A stretch of 60,855 nt of DNA from Megasphaera hominis (GCF_014269395.1 NZ_JACOGK010000017.1:1-60855); one strand, 5' to 3'. Positions 43,286 to 52,068 are shown, counted from the stretch's first letter. The notes: generated by a model not told the origin, from the sequence alone. Program-made: numbers and translations.

Positions 43286-43419
43286 AGGTAAACCACCTTT
43301 CTTTTATGTAAAGTACAGTATATGCTTATATTATACAATAATCCTCTTTGGACGTACAAGAGAAGAGGCAGCCATCCCAGTCCGGCAGGTAGTCCGGGAC
43401 GGATCAGGCCGTGATTCTC

Positions 43420-43448
43420 TTGACAAATAGATAACAAACCTTTAAAAT
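43420..43448 (+). promoter_or_regulatory. Promoter of the ileS T-box transcript
   Basis: TTGACA (43420-43425), 17 bases, TAAAAT (43443-43448). The stretch 43286-43419 otherwise shows nothing recognisable. Confidence 0.75.
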
Positions 43449-43487
43449 ACCCGTATATACAAAGTATAAAGTATATAAAAGTAATAA

Positions 43488-43722
43488 GCTAAAATGCCAG
43501 GAACAAGACGGCCTGCGTCGTCAGTCTTTTCAGCGAACCGGGGAAAGTGTGAGCCCGGGAAAGACCGTATGCAGGCGGATCACTTGGGAGCAGCAGCCGC
43601 GTACCGGCTGCCGGGTTGCACCGTTATGACGCAATAAAGTGGCTGCGAGGCAGTCAATAGGGTGGTACCACGGTGATTACGTCTTCGTCCCTTTGGGGGA
43701 TGGAAGGCGTTATTTTTTTACT
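43488..43722 (+). promoter_or_regulatory. Ile-type T-box leader of ileS
   Basis: Stem I carries CAGCGAACCGGGG and GTGTGAGCCCGG, and the specifier is ATC (43579-43581, in GGCGG-ATC-ACTT). The antiterminator motif GGGTGGTACCACGG (43669-43682) precedes a terminator hairpin (CGTC...GGCG, then TTATTTTTTT). Uncharged tRNA-Ile raises ileS expression. Confidence 0.93.
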
Positions 43723-43740
43723 TTAAAAGGAGGAACAACA

Positions 43741-46548
43741 ATGGATTACGGTAAGACGCTGCATTTACCAGAAACCGAATTTCCTATGCGTGGCAATTTG
43801 CCGAAACGCGAACCGGATATGCTTGCATTCTGGACGGAAAATAAGATCTATGAAAAAAGACTGGAAAAAAGAAAGGGCTGCAAAAAATTTATTTTGCACG
43901 ACGGTCCTCCGTATGCCAATGGTAAACTCCATATCGGTCATGCCCTGAATAAGGTGCTGAAAGATATCATCTTAAAATATAAGACCCAGACCGGTCATTA
44001 TACGAAATACATCCCTGGCTGGGATACGCACGGCCTGCCGATCGAACATGCCGTCATCAAGGCTACGGGCCTCAACCGTCATGAAATTGCGCCGCTCGAT
44101 CTGCGTGCCAAATGCCGCGAATACGCTTTAGAAAATGTAGAAATGCAGAAAAAGGATTTCATCCGCTTCGGCGTCCTCGGCGATTGGGAACATCCCTATC
44201 TGACACTGCAGAAGCCCGTTGAAGTCGCTCAGATCGGCGTCTTTGGCGAAATGGCTAAAAAGGGCTATATTTACAAGGGACTGAAAACAGTCTACTGGTG
44301 CCCGCACTGCGAAACAGCCCTGGCTGACGCAGAAATCGAATACAAGGACGATAAATCCTTCTCCCTCTATGTCCGGTACCCGGCTCATGACCTGGGCAAT
44401 GACAAGGGCAGCCACATGCCGGCCGGCGCCGATCCCGAAAAGGTTTCGGCCCTCATCTGGACGACGACGCCCTGGACCGTACCGACTATCATGTGTTTGT
44501 GCGTCGGCCCGGACATCGACTATGTATGGGTCAAGGTTGGCGATCAGTACATGCTCATGGCTAAAGAACTGGTAGCATCTGCTATGGCTGCCGGCAAGGT
44601 AGAAGATTACGAAGTATTGCCGGACGTCATGAAGGGCAGCCAGCTCGAAGGCCTGGTCTTCCAGCACCCCTTCTACCCGGATCGTAAGCTCCCCGTCGTC
44701 TGCGGCGACCACGTCACCCTGGAAAGTGGTACCGGTGTCGTCCACACGGCTCCTGACCACGGCGAAGATGACTTCAACGTCTGCAAGAAATATGCGGCTT
44801 GGGGCCTCAAACCGATGGGTACGACGGACTCCCGTGGCTGCTACACGAAGGTCATTCCTGATTACCAGGGCATGTTCGTCTTCGATGCCAATGTGCCTAT
44901 TCTGAAACGACTGGCTGAAGAAGGCTGGCTCTTTGCCAAAGCTTCCATGCGCCATCAGTATCCGCATTGCTGGCGTTGTAAGGAACCGATTCTCTACCGT
45001 GCTACGGAACAGTGGTTTGCTTCTGTCGATGGTTTCCGCCAGGAAGCACTGGACGCGATCGATAAAGTCCGCTGGATCCCGGCCTGGGGCCACGACCGTA
45101 TTTACAATATGATCCGTGACCGCGGTGACTGGTGCATTTCCCGTCAGCGTGTCTGGGGTGTGCCGATTCCTATTTTCTACTGCAAGGATTGTGGCGAACA
45201 CATCATCAATGACGAAACGATCCAGCACCTGCAGGAAATGTTTGCCAAGGAAGGCTCCAACACGTGGTGGATGCACGACGTAAAGGAACTCCTGCCGGAA
45301 GGCTACAAGTGCCCGCACTGCGGCGGTACAGAATTTACAAAAGAAACGGATACGATGGATGTTTGGTTCGATAGCGGCTGCACGCACCAGGGCGTTATGA
45401 AGAATGATCCTGATTCGGGCTACCCTGTCGATATGTATCTCGAAGGCTCTGACCAGCATCGCGGCTGGTTCAACAGCTCCCTTCTCACGTCTGTTGCCAT
45501 CAATGGCATTGCACCGTACCGTCAGGTACTGACCCACGGCTTCACTGTAGATGGCGAAGGCCGTAAGATGAGTAAATCCGTAGGCAATACGGTAGCACCG
45601 CAGGAAGTTATTGATCAGTACGGTGCCGACGTCATGCGTCTCTGGGTTTCCTCGGCTGACTATCAGGGTGATATCCGCCTGTCGCCGAAGATCCTGAAAC
45701 AGCTTTCCGACGTATACCGCAAGATCCGTAATACCTTCCGTTACCTCTTGGGCAACCTGGCCGATTTCAATCCTGAAACCGATGCTGTAGCCTATGAAAA
45801 TATGACGGAACTCGATAAATGGGCACTCCTGCGCCTGGAACAGGTCTTTGAAACTGTCACAGATGCCTATGAAAACTATCAGTTCCACGTTATGTATCAC
45901 GCTATTCACAACTTCTGCACTGTTGATCTGAGTGCTATCTACCTGGATATCATTAAAGACCGCCTCTATACGGAAAAGACGGATGCCCTCAGCCGCCGCA
46001 GCGCCCAGACCGCCATGTATCAGATTCTCGATACACTGGTCAAGATTATCGCGCCGGTTCTTTCCTTTACGGCAGAAGAAGTATGGCAGAACATGCCGGC
46101 TGTCACAGGCAAGGAAGAAAGCGTCCTTCTCACGGATTGGCCCCAGGCTCATCCGGAATACCTGAACGCCGCTTTGGACGAACATTGGCGTCAGCTCCTT
46201 TCCTACCGCAGCGACCTCATGCGGGTCCTCGAAAATGCGCGTAAAGCCCACCTTATCGGTCATCCTCTTGATGCGGCTGTTACCATTTACGCTAGCGGTG
46301 AAGATTATGACTTCCTGGCAGCGGTTCAGGATAAGCTTGCTACACTCCTCATCGTCAGTGAAGTTACCCTGGTGCAGGGTGATGCTCCGGCTGAAGCTGA
46401 AGCAGGCGAAGACCATCCGCAGATGAAGGCCGTCGTCGCTCCGTCGGCTAGCGAAAAATGCGAACGTTGCTGGCGTCATGACGCCACCGTTGGCACGGAT
46501 GCCGATCATCCGACACTGTGTGCCCGTTGTGCATCGGTTCTTAAATAA
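43741..46548 (+). CDS. ileS: Isoleucyl-tRNA synthetase
   Basis: A 935-residue class I synthetase. HIGH at residues 64-67, the editing domain (about 180-390, with TTPWT), KMSKS near 609-613, and a C-terminal zinc finger CERCW...CARC. ATG at 43741 has AAAGGAGG upstream; a longer open frame runs back into the T-box and is not used. The zinc finger marks the eubacterial type. Confidence 0.97.
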   Translation: MDYGKTLHLPETEFPMRGNLPKREPDMLAFWTENKIYEKRLEKRKGCKKFILHDGPPYANGKLHIGHALNKVLKDIILKYKTQTGHYTKYIPGWDTHGLPIEHAVIKATGLNRHEIAPLDLRAKCREYALENVEMQKKDFIRFGVLGDWEHPYLTLQKPVEVAQIGVFGEMAKKGYIYKGLKTVYWCPHCETALADAEIEYKDDKSFSLYVRYPAHDLGNDKGSHMPAGADPEKVSALIWTTTPWTVPTIMCLCVGPDIDYVWVKVGDQYMLMAKELVASAMAAGKVEDYEVLPDVMKGSQLEGLVFQHPFYPDRKLPVVCGDHVTLESGTGVVHTAPDHGEDDFNVCKKYAAWGLKPMGTTDSRGCYTKVIPDYQGMFVFDANVPILKRLAEEGWLFAKASMRHQYPHCWRCKEPILYRATEQWFASVDGFRQEALDAIDKVRWIPAWGHDRIYNMIRDRGDWCISRQRVWGVPIPIFYCKDCGEHIINDETIQHLQEMFAKEGSNTWWMHDVKELLPEGYKCPHCGGTEFTKETDTMDVWFDSGCTHQGVMKNDPDSGYPVDMYLEGSDQHRGWFNSSLLTSVAINGIAPYRQVLTHGFTVDGEGRKMSKSVGNTVAPQEVIDQYGADVMRLWVSSADYQGDIRLSPKILKQLSDVYRKIRNTFRYLLGNLADFNPETDAVAYENMTELDKWALLRLEQVFETVTDAYENYQFHVMYHAIHNFCTVDLSAIYLDIIKDRLYTEKTDALSRRSAQTAMYQILDTLVKIIAPVLSFTAEEVWQNMPAVTGKEESVLLTDWPQAHPEYLNAALDEHWRQLLSYRSDLMRVLENARKAHLIGHPLDAAVTIYASGEDYDFLAAVQDKLATLLIVSEVTLVQGDAPAEAEAGEDHPQMKAVVAPSASEKCERCWRHDATVGTDADHPTLCARCASVLK

Positions 46549-46580
46549 CAATACTATATTGGGGGTATCCCCATGTGCTA

Positions 46581-46619
46581 AAGAGTACTGCAGCGTTTTT
46601 TCTGCAGTACTCTTTTTTT
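46581..46619 (+). terminator. Terminator after ileS
   Basis: AAGAGTACTGCAG (46581-46593) and CTGCAGTACTCTT (46602-46614), then TTTTTT. Confidence 0.9.
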
Positions 46620-46688
46620 ATATATGCATTTAGTTTATATATTTGTAACCATAGTAACAAATATGTATGATGAATATTTCTAAATGTA

Positions 46689-46734
46689 TTGACACTATTG
46701 CAATGGAGTAGTATGCTACATACAAGTACTGTAT
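46689..46734 (+). promoter_or_regulatory. Promoter and operator of the sugar-acid cluster
   Basis: TTGACA (46689-46694), 17 bases, TATGCT (46712-46717). ATACA-AGTAC-TGTAT (46720-46734) is an inverted repeat at the start point, the style of site that GntR/FCD regulators use. Confidence 0.6.
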
Positions 46735-46763
46735 ATTAAGAAGGTGAGTTGCAGGAGGAAGTC

Positions 46764-47432
46764 GTGATTACCAGAATTTCAATTAAGGAACAAGTCTATG
46801 AATACTTAAAAAAAGGCGTTGTCGAAGGCAAGCTTCAGCCTGGTATGGTCTATTCGGAACAGATGATTGCCGATACGCTGCACGTATCGCGGACGCCTGT
46901 CCGTGAAGCCATCCAGTTGCTACGCCATGAAAATCTGGTAGAGGTATACAGCAACCGTGGCTTTGGCGTCAAAGATATTTGCGCTGCCGATATAGAGGAA
47001 ATTATCCAGGCACGTCTGGCTATCGAAGGCTTTGGCGTCCGGTTATTGGCGCGCCAATACGCTAGTGCTCCGGCACAAGACACAAGACGGCAGTTACAGA
47101 AAACAGTAGAAGATATGAAAAAAATCAAGGCAGGCAAAAAAAATCACTATTTGTTTACCCAAGCCGATGTATCTTTTCACCGTTTACTCGTTCAATTCAC
47201 GAATAATCCGTATTTGATGCAGGTTTCGGATATGATACAGACGAAGCAGGCACAGGCAACAGTACATTCGTTACAGGAACAATCGCGTATGGATCAGGCT
47301 GTTGAAGAGCACGAAAGAATCCTTTCTGCGTTGGCGACAGGAGAAGAAGAGGAAGCCGTACATGCTTTTGAATATCACATGCAAGTAACACGGCAGATTC
47401 TTCATGCTGAAAGTGGTCTCGAAGACGCGTAA
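46764..47432 (+). CDS. GntR-family regulator, FCD type
   Basis: A 222-residue regulator. An N-terminal winged helix (about 5-70, with VSRTPVREAIQLL) precedes an all-helical FCD domain (about 75-215) with metal-His candidates in FHRLLVQF and EEHERIL. It probably binds a sugar acid or its phosphate. GTG at 46764 chosen because GGAGG sits six to seven bases upstream; a TTG at 46749 is the alternative. It opens the dehydrogenase-kinase-aldolase cluster and likely represses it. Confidence 0.88.
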   Translation: MITRISIKEQVYEYLKKGVVEGKLQPGMVYSEQMIADTLHVSRTPVREAIQLLRHENLVEVYSNRGFGVKDICAADIEEIIQARLAIEGFGVRLLARQYASAPAQDTRRQLQKTVEDMKKIKAGKKNHYLFTQADVSFHRLLVQFTNNPYLMQVSDMIQTKQAQATVHSLQEQSRMDQAVEEHERILSALATGEEEEAVHAFEYHMQVTRQILHAESGLEDA

Positions 47433-47485
47433 AGTAAGAGTGGTATTTATTTTTACATGTAGTTATATTAAAGGAGGAAACGAGT

Positions 47486-48382
47486 ATGTTAAAAGTTGGC
47501 TTTGTAGGATTAGGTGTTATGGGTAAACCGATGGTTATGAACATGCTGAAAGCAGGCATTGAAGTAACCGTATCGGATTTGAAACAGGAATTAGTTGATG
47601 AAGTCGTTGCTGCAGGTGGTAAATCGGCTGCATCGCTGAAAGAATTGGCAGCCGGTAAAGACGCTGTCTTCACGATTTTGCCGACGGCTGCTATCGTACA
47701 GAGCGTACTTACGGCTGAAGACGGCATCCTCGCCGGTGTCGATGCCGGTACGGTAGTCGTAGACAGCAGCTCCGTATCTCCTATTGAATCCCAGCAGTGC
47801 CGCGATTTGGCAGCTGCCAAAAATTGCCCCTTCCTCGATGCGCCTGTAAGCGGTGGCGAAGAAGGCGCTATTAACGGTACCCTGGCTTTCATGATCGGTG
47901 GCGACGAAAAAGCAGCCGAAAAGATCAAAGAAGCCTTTGAAGCTATGGGTTCGAGCTGGCTCGTCGTCGGCCCGACAGGCAGCGGCTCCGTTACTAAACT
48001 GGCTAACCAGATCATGGTTAACGTCAACATTTGCGCCGTTGCTGAAGCACTCGTTCTGGCACAAAAAGCCGGCGCCGATCCGAAAAAAGTTTTTGAAGCT
48101 GTTCGTTGCGGCTTAGCAGGCAGCACCGTATTGGAAACGAAAGCTCCGAAAATGTTCAACCGTGACTTCCGCGCTGGCGGTACGATCAAGGTTAACCTGA
48201 AGGATATTACAAACGTCATGAATACAGCCCGTGACCTCCAGGTACCTCTCCTCCTTTCCAGCATTGTACAGCAGATCCAGCTCAGCCTTAAACAGTCTGG
48301 CCATGTCATGGACGATCATGCCGGCTATGTACAGTTCTACGAACAGATTTCCGGCGTTACCGTAAAGACCAACGAAAAATAA
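47486..48382 (+). CDS. Beta-hydroxyacid dehydrogenase (GarR / L-threonate dehydrogenase family)
   Basis: A 298-residue NAD(P)-dependent enzyme. GFVGLGVMGKPM at residues 5-16 is the Rossmann loop, DAPVSGGEEGA (near 117-127) the substrate loop, and GSGSVTKLANQ carries the catalytic Lys (near 172). It is close to tartronate-semialdehyde reductase and to the LtnD enzymes that oxidise L-threonate or D-erythronate. The kinase next to it favours the four-carbon acid role. Codon use is even and highly expressed-like. Confidence 0.85.
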   Translation: MLKVGFVGLGVMGKPMVMNMLKAGIEVTVSDLKQELVDEVVAAGGKSAASLKELAAGKDAVFTILPTAAIVQSVLTAEDGILAGVDAGTVVVDSSSVSPIESQQCRDLAAAKNCPFLDAPVSGGEEGAINGTLAFMIGGDEKAAEKIKEAFEAMGSSWLVVGPTGSGSVTKLANQIMVNVNICAVAEALVLAQKAGADPKKVFEAVRCGLAGSTVLETKAPKMFNRDFRAGGTIKVNLKDITNVMNTARDLQVPLLLSSIVQQIQLSLKQSGHVMDDHAGYVQFYEQISGVTVKTNEK

Positions 48383-48410
48383 GACCTGAGCGAAAGGGGA
48401 GACAAACAGC

Positions 48411-49841
48411 ATGGCAAAAGTATTAAAGGCTGAATTATTTCAGTCCTTGCCGAAAGTACAGGTAGATGAAGAAAAAATCAGTCAGGAACTCCTGAAGGAA
48501 TTAAAGGAATTCAATAAAAAAATCGTTGTGCTCGATGATGATCCGACAGGTACGCAGACGGTTCACGACATTTCTGTATATACAGAATGGACGGAAGACA
48601 CGCTGACCCAGGGCTTTAACGAAGAAAATTCGGAATTTTATGTGCTCACCAATTCCCGTGCGTTTACCCAGGACTATACGCGCCAGGTACATACAGATAT
48701 TGCCAAACGCGTGTCCGACGTAGCCAAAGCAACGGGTAAAGATTTCATCATCATCAGCCGCAGCGACTCTACACTGCGCGGGCACTATCCGCTGGAAACG
48801 AAAACCCTGAAAGAAACGCTCGAAACCAACGGAGCTCCCGTCATCGATGGGGAAGTACTCATGCCGTTCTTTAAAGAAGGCGGCCGCTTTACCATTGGCA
48901 ACGTTCACTATGTACAGGAAGGGGAATACCTCGTTCCGGCTAACGAAACGGAATTTGCCCAAGACAGCACCTTTGGCTATAAAGCGGCTACGATGCCTGA
49001 ATACATTGAAGAAAAAACGGGCGGCGCCTTTAAAGCAGACAGCGTAACCTGCATTTCTTTAGAAGATCTGCGGGCCGGTAATGTCGATGCTATTGCTCAG
49101 CAGTTGGTTGCCGTTCATGACTTCAACAAAGTAATCGTCAACTGCACCGATTATATCGACGTAAAAGTATTTGCGCTGGCTTTGCTGAAAGCCATGCGTG
49201 AAGGCCGTCATTTCATGTTCCGTTCGGCAGCTGCACTGACGAAGGTATTGGGCGGCGTGTCCGATAAAGAATTGCTGACGAAAGATGAATTGGTCGTCAA
49301 AGGCAATACGAACGGCGGTCTCATCATCATTGGCTCCCATGTAAAGAAGACGACTCAGCAGCTGGAAAAGCTGCAGGAACTGGATAGCATTGAATTCATC
49401 GAATTCAATCACCTCATGGTTCTGGAATCGGATGAAAAACTGGAAGCTGAAATCGAACGGGTTATTAAAAAGACGGAAGATAATATTAAACATGGCGTAA
49501 CGACAGCCGTTATGACAGGCCGTAAGCTGTTAAAGATGGATACGAAAGAAGATTCGCTGCGCGTTTCCGTTAAGATTTCTGATGCCCTCGTACAGATTGT
49601 CAACCGTCTGACGATTCAGCCGAAATTTATCATTTCTAAAGGCGGTATCACGTCCAGTGACGTAGCTACCAAGGGCCTGCATATTAAAAAAGCCCTGGTT
49701 CTGGGCCAGGTTGCTCCGGGGATTCCTGCCTGGAAAGCCGGCAGTGAAAGCAAGTTCCCGGGTATGAGCTATGTTGTATTCCCGGGCAATGTAGGCGAAG
49801 TAACGACGCTGCGTGACGTCGTTGCTATGATGAATGCCTGA
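48411..49841 (+). CDS. Four-carbon acid sugar kinase (DUF1537)
   Basis: A 476-residue kinase. The N-terminal substrate domain begins VVLDDDPTGTQTVHD (near 35-49), with ISRSDSTLRGHYPLE near 115-129. The C-terminal nucleotide-binding domain has KGGITSSDVA near 409-418. Family members phosphorylate 3-keto or 2-keto four-carbon acids made by the preceding type of dehydrogenase. It starts 28 bp after the dehydrogenase and ends 15 bp before the aldolase. Confidence 0.87.
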   Translation: MAKVLKAELFQSLPKVQVDEEKISQELLKELKEFNKKIVVLDDDPTGTQTVHDISVYTEWTEDTLTQGFNEENSEFYVLTNSRAFTQDYTRQVHTDIAKRVSDVAKATGKDFIIISRSDSTLRGHYPLETKTLKETLETNGAPVIDGEVLMPFFKEGGRFTIGNVHYVQEGEYLVPANETEFAQDSTFGYKAATMPEYIEEKTGGAFKADSVTCISLEDLRAGNVDAIAQQLVAVHDFNKVIVNCTDYIDVKVFALALLKAMREGRHFMFRSAAALTKVLGGVSDKELLTKDELVVKGNTNGGLIIIGSHVKKTTQQLEKLQELDSIEFIEFNHLMVLESDEKLEAEIERVIKKTEDNIKHGVTTAVMTGRKLLKMDTKEDSLRVSVKISDALVQIVNRLTIQPKFIISKGGITSSDVATKGLHIKKALVLGQVAPGIPAWKAGSESKFPGMSYVVFPGNVGEVTTLRDVVAMMNA

Positions 49842-49856
49842 GACAGGAGTTAGTCT

Positions 49857-50699
49857 ATGCTGATCAATCTTAAACAAATGCTGCAATATGCAGAGGAAAG
49901 GAAGATTGCTGTACCTTCTTTTAACGTGTATAACGTAGAATCGGTACAAGCTGTCTGGCAGGGGGCGCAAGAAACCCAGACGCCGGTTATTATCTCGTTT
50001 GGTGAGTCCTATGACAGCCATATGCCTATTGAAGCAGCTGCAGCGCTCATTTTGTCTTATGTACGTGATGCGTCTTTGCCTGTCGTCTTGCATTTGGACC
50101 ATTGCCGCAATGAAAAGAATATTCTTCGTGCCCTGCGGGCTGGCTTTACTTCCGTCATGTTTGATGCGTCAGCCCGTCCGCTTCAGGAAAATATTTCCCT
50201 GTCCCGCCATATTGTCTCCCTGGCCCATGCCTTGGATGTCAGTGTAGAAGGGGAACTGGGCTACATGAATGAAGAAGACGGCAGTGGTGTAGTGCAAGGA
50301 CCACAAGGGTATACGACCGTTGCAGCGGCACAGCAGTATGCGTTGGAAAGCGGTATAGATGCATTGGCAATTGCTATTGGCAATGCCCACGGTATTTATA
50401 AAGGAACACCGACACTCGATTTGGAACGCCTTTCTGAGATTGAAGCCGCTACGGATATTCCCTTGGTGCTTCATGGCAGCTCCGGAATTCCGTTCCCCTT
50501 ACTGCAAGAGGCCATTGGCCGGGGCATCCGCAAGATCAACATCAATACGGAAGTGTCTACTGCAGGCATTCAGGCTGCGCGTGTGTTCCTGGCAGAACAT
50601 AAGGATCCGAATACGCGGTTTGAAACCATGACCAAGGCCGCTGAAGCAGCTATGGCCCAGGTAGTAAAAAAATATATACATTTATGCAGCCAGCAGTGA
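49857..50699 (+). CDS. Class II ketose-bisphosphate aldolase family protein
   Basis: A 280-residue zinc aldolase. HLDHC (near 81-85) holds the first metal His, GNAHG (near 179-183) another, and LHGSSG (near 209-214) the third; INTEVSTA is the phosphate site. It resembles fructose- or tagatose-bisphosphate aldolases. In known four-carbon acid pathways the partner is instead an OtnC-type decarboxylating aldolase, so this member may act on a different phosphorylated keto acid or take over that role. Confidence 0.87.
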   Translation: MLINLKQMLQYAEERKIAVPSFNVYNVESVQAVWQGAQETQTPVIISFGESYDSHMPIEAAAALILSYVRDASLPVVLHLDHCRNEKNILRALRAGFTSVMFDASARPLQENISLSRHIVSLAHALDVSVEGELGYMNEEDGSGVVQGPQGYTTVAAAQQYALESGIDALAIAIGNAHGIYKGTPTLDLERLSEIEAATDIPLVLHGSSGIPFPLLQEAIGRGIRKININTEVSTAGIQAARVFLAEHKDPNTRFETMTKAAEAAMAQVVKKYIHLCSQQ

Positions 50700-50718
50700 G
50701 TAACTGATGACTGCGCTT

Positions 50719-50766
50719 ACGCACGACACCGGATAAGGGAAGAATCGGGTGTCGTGCGTATTTTTT
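50719..50766 (+). terminator. Terminator after the aldolase gene
   Basis: ACGCACGACACC (50719-50730) and GGTGTCGTGCGT (50748-50759), then ATTTTTTG. Confidence 0.9.
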
Positions 50767-50845
50767 GTGTCTAAAAGGCGATCATTGCATTTTTGATATA
50801 AGAAATGATTTATTTATGTTTTGTATGCATGACACACATTCCTGA

Positions 50846-50873
50846 TTGACATTTTTTAAATATGTTATATAAT
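50846..50873 (+). promoter_or_regulatory. Promoter of the leader/small-peptide unit
   Basis: TTGACA (50846-50851), 16 bases, TATAAT (50868-50873); both hexamers perfect. Confidence 0.8.
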
Positions 50874-50898
50874 AAAAATATAAAGAAACCAGTGTGAT

Positions 50899-50918
50899 CA
50901 TTAAGTACGTACTTAATG
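50899..50918. promoter_or_regulatory. Perfect 20-bp palindrome, probable operator
   Basis: Each half is CATTAAGTAC, joined without a spacer. It lies about 20 bp after the expected transcription start, a repressor position. The adjacent FCD-type GntR regulator is the best candidate to bind it, since GT...AC half-sites suit that family. A second short palindrome, TAACATTGTTA, follows at 50919-50929. Confidence 0.7.
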
Positions 50919-50929
50919 TAACATTGTTA

Positions 50930-51096
50930 GTGTCCTAGTATTATACAAAAACGATTCCCTAGCATTGCGAGCGAGAAGTCAAAAGGAGACTCTGCCTTAC
51001 CGTACTCTGCGAGTAGCTCTGACAGTATTGGTTCTGCCCCCCGTTTTAACAAAACGAACGATGAACAACGCTGAGAACCAACTGGAGGGGAGGGCA
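50930..51096 (+). ncRNA. Structured leader with possible pseudoknot over the ribosome site
   Basis: Hairpins AGTC/GACT (about 50977-50991) and TACTC-tgc-GAGTA (51003-51015) come first. Then TTGGTTCT (51028-51035) pairs with AGAACCAA (51074-51081), and TGCCCCCC (51035-51042) in its loop can pair with GGGGAGGGCA (51087-51096), which contains the ribosome site of the 27-residue gene. This is an H-type pseudoknot geometry like translational riboswitches. No known class was recognised. Confidence 0.55.
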
Positions 51097-51101
51097 TCAT
51101 T

Positions 51102-51185
51102 ATGAATAGAATTAAAAACGCTATTCCGCTGTTAACAACTGTGGTTATCATTAGCCTTGCAGCTGCCGTCATTTATTTTGAATAA
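51102..51185 (+). CDS. 27-residue single-span membrane peptide
   Basis: ATG with GGAGGGGAGG eight bases upstream, 27 codons, TAA. The peptide has a basic N-terminus (MNRIKNAIP), one hydrophobic helix (about residues 9-25) and a final YFE. Its strong ribosome site, structured leader and own terminator argue that it is made. I do not recognise it. It could be a regulatory membrane peptide, a small subunit of a transporter, or a type I toxin-like peptide, whose mRNAs also hide the ribosome site. Confidence 0.6.
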   Translation: MNRIKNAIPLLTTVVIISLAAAVIYFE

Positions 51186-51219
51186 TTTGTTTGTAGAGAT
51201 GATACAGAAAGAGGCATAG

Positions 51220-51257
51220 AAACTGCCGCTGCGTTAGTGCAACGGCAGTTTTTATTT
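51220..51257 (+). terminator. Terminator after the 27-residue gene
   Basis: AACTGCCG and CGGCAGTT, then TTTATTTT. Confidence 0.82.
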
Positions 51258-51263
51258 TGTCCG

Positions 51264-51299
51264 TGTGGCTCCTAGGCTACACCCCGCCAGATGGCGGGT
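51264..51299 (+). promoter_or_regulatory. Two hairpins upstream of the second gntR gene
   Basis: GTGTGGC/GCTACAC and then CCCGCC-agat-GGCGGG, 65 bp before the start codon. No promoter is evident between the terminator and the gene, so these may act on read-through transcripts. Confidence 0.4.
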
Positions 51300-51363
51300 C
51301 GTATGCAGAGGTACTGGAACACTAACAACTGCAACGATCACAGAGGAGAAAAAGGAGAGGCAT

Positions 51364-52056
51364 ATGGCAGAAAACCGTATTTTAGCACAAGATATAGCCG
51401 ATCAAATTTTAGCCATGATTACGGAAGAAAAACGCTTCCATGCAGGCGACCGGCTGCCCAATGAAAACGATTTTTCCAGGGAACTCCATATTAGCCGCAA
51501 TACGTTGCGCGAAGCAATCCGTATTCTCAGTGCCTATGGCATTTTACATATCCGTCGGGGCAGCGGTACCTTTGTTACCGACGCTGTCAAAAAAAAGGAT
51601 TTGGAAAAACGGATCAATCCCTTTTCGGAGATGGAATTGGACGTACACGACTTTAATGAATTAAATGAAATGCGGCTCATTCTGGAACCGGCAGCTGCCT
51701 ATTTGGCGGCCAAACGGGGCAGCGAGCGGGAAATTAAGCGTATCGTAGAATTAGGTCACGAAGTTGAAAAAAAAATCCGTAACCGTGAAGACCGCACGGA
51801 AGCGGATAAAGCGTTTCATGCAGCCATTATCCAGGCTGCGCACAACCGCTATCTGGAAAAGATGATTCCTATTTTGTACCGCATCATAGCCCAGGATGTA
51901 TCCTATTACGATCAGTATGTACAAGCCGGCGAAAGCACCATAACGGATCATCTGTTAGTAGCAGAATTTTTGGAACGCCGCGATCCGATTGGAGCGCGTG
52001 ATGCCATGCGAATCCATATGCAGCATGGTATTACTAAAAATCATTTTGATATATAA
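51364..52056 (+). CDS. GntR-family regulator, FadR/FCD type
   Basis: A 230-residue regulator. The winged helix (about 5-75) has LHISRNTLREAIRILSAYGIL and the FCD domain follows (about 90-225), with possible metal residues in DKAFHAAII and HLLVAEFLERR. ATG has AAAAGGAGAGG upstream. Because it sits next to the palindrome at 50899 and the sugar-acid cluster, it may control either or both. It is a second FCD regulator within 5 kb, distinct in sequence from the first. Confidence 0.88.
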   Translation: MAENRILAQDIADQILAMITEEKRFHAGDRLPNENDFSRELHISRNTLREAIRILSAYGILHIRRGSGTFVTDAVKKKDLEKRINPFSEMELDVHDFNELNEMRLILEPAAAYLAAKRGSEREIKRIVELGHEVEKKIRNREDRTEADKAFHAAIIQAAHNRYLEKMIPILYRIIAQDVSYYDQYVQAGESTITDHLLVAEFLERRDPIGARDAMRIHMQHGITKNHFDI

Positions 52057-52068
52057 TGTGAACGATAG

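Noticed and set aside
43639..43740. Longer N-terminus for IleS
   Set aside because: It is T-box antiterminator/terminator sequence read as codons.
44128..46551. An 807-codon open frame antisense to ileS
   Set aside because: It is the mirror of a highly biased, certain gene, has no ribosome site and no domain I recognise. Such long shadows arise from codon bias.
50930..51100. Known riboswitch classes (SAM, TPP, cobalamin, M-box, guanidine) for this leader
   Set aside because: None of the conserved cores I know could be found, so it is left unassigned.
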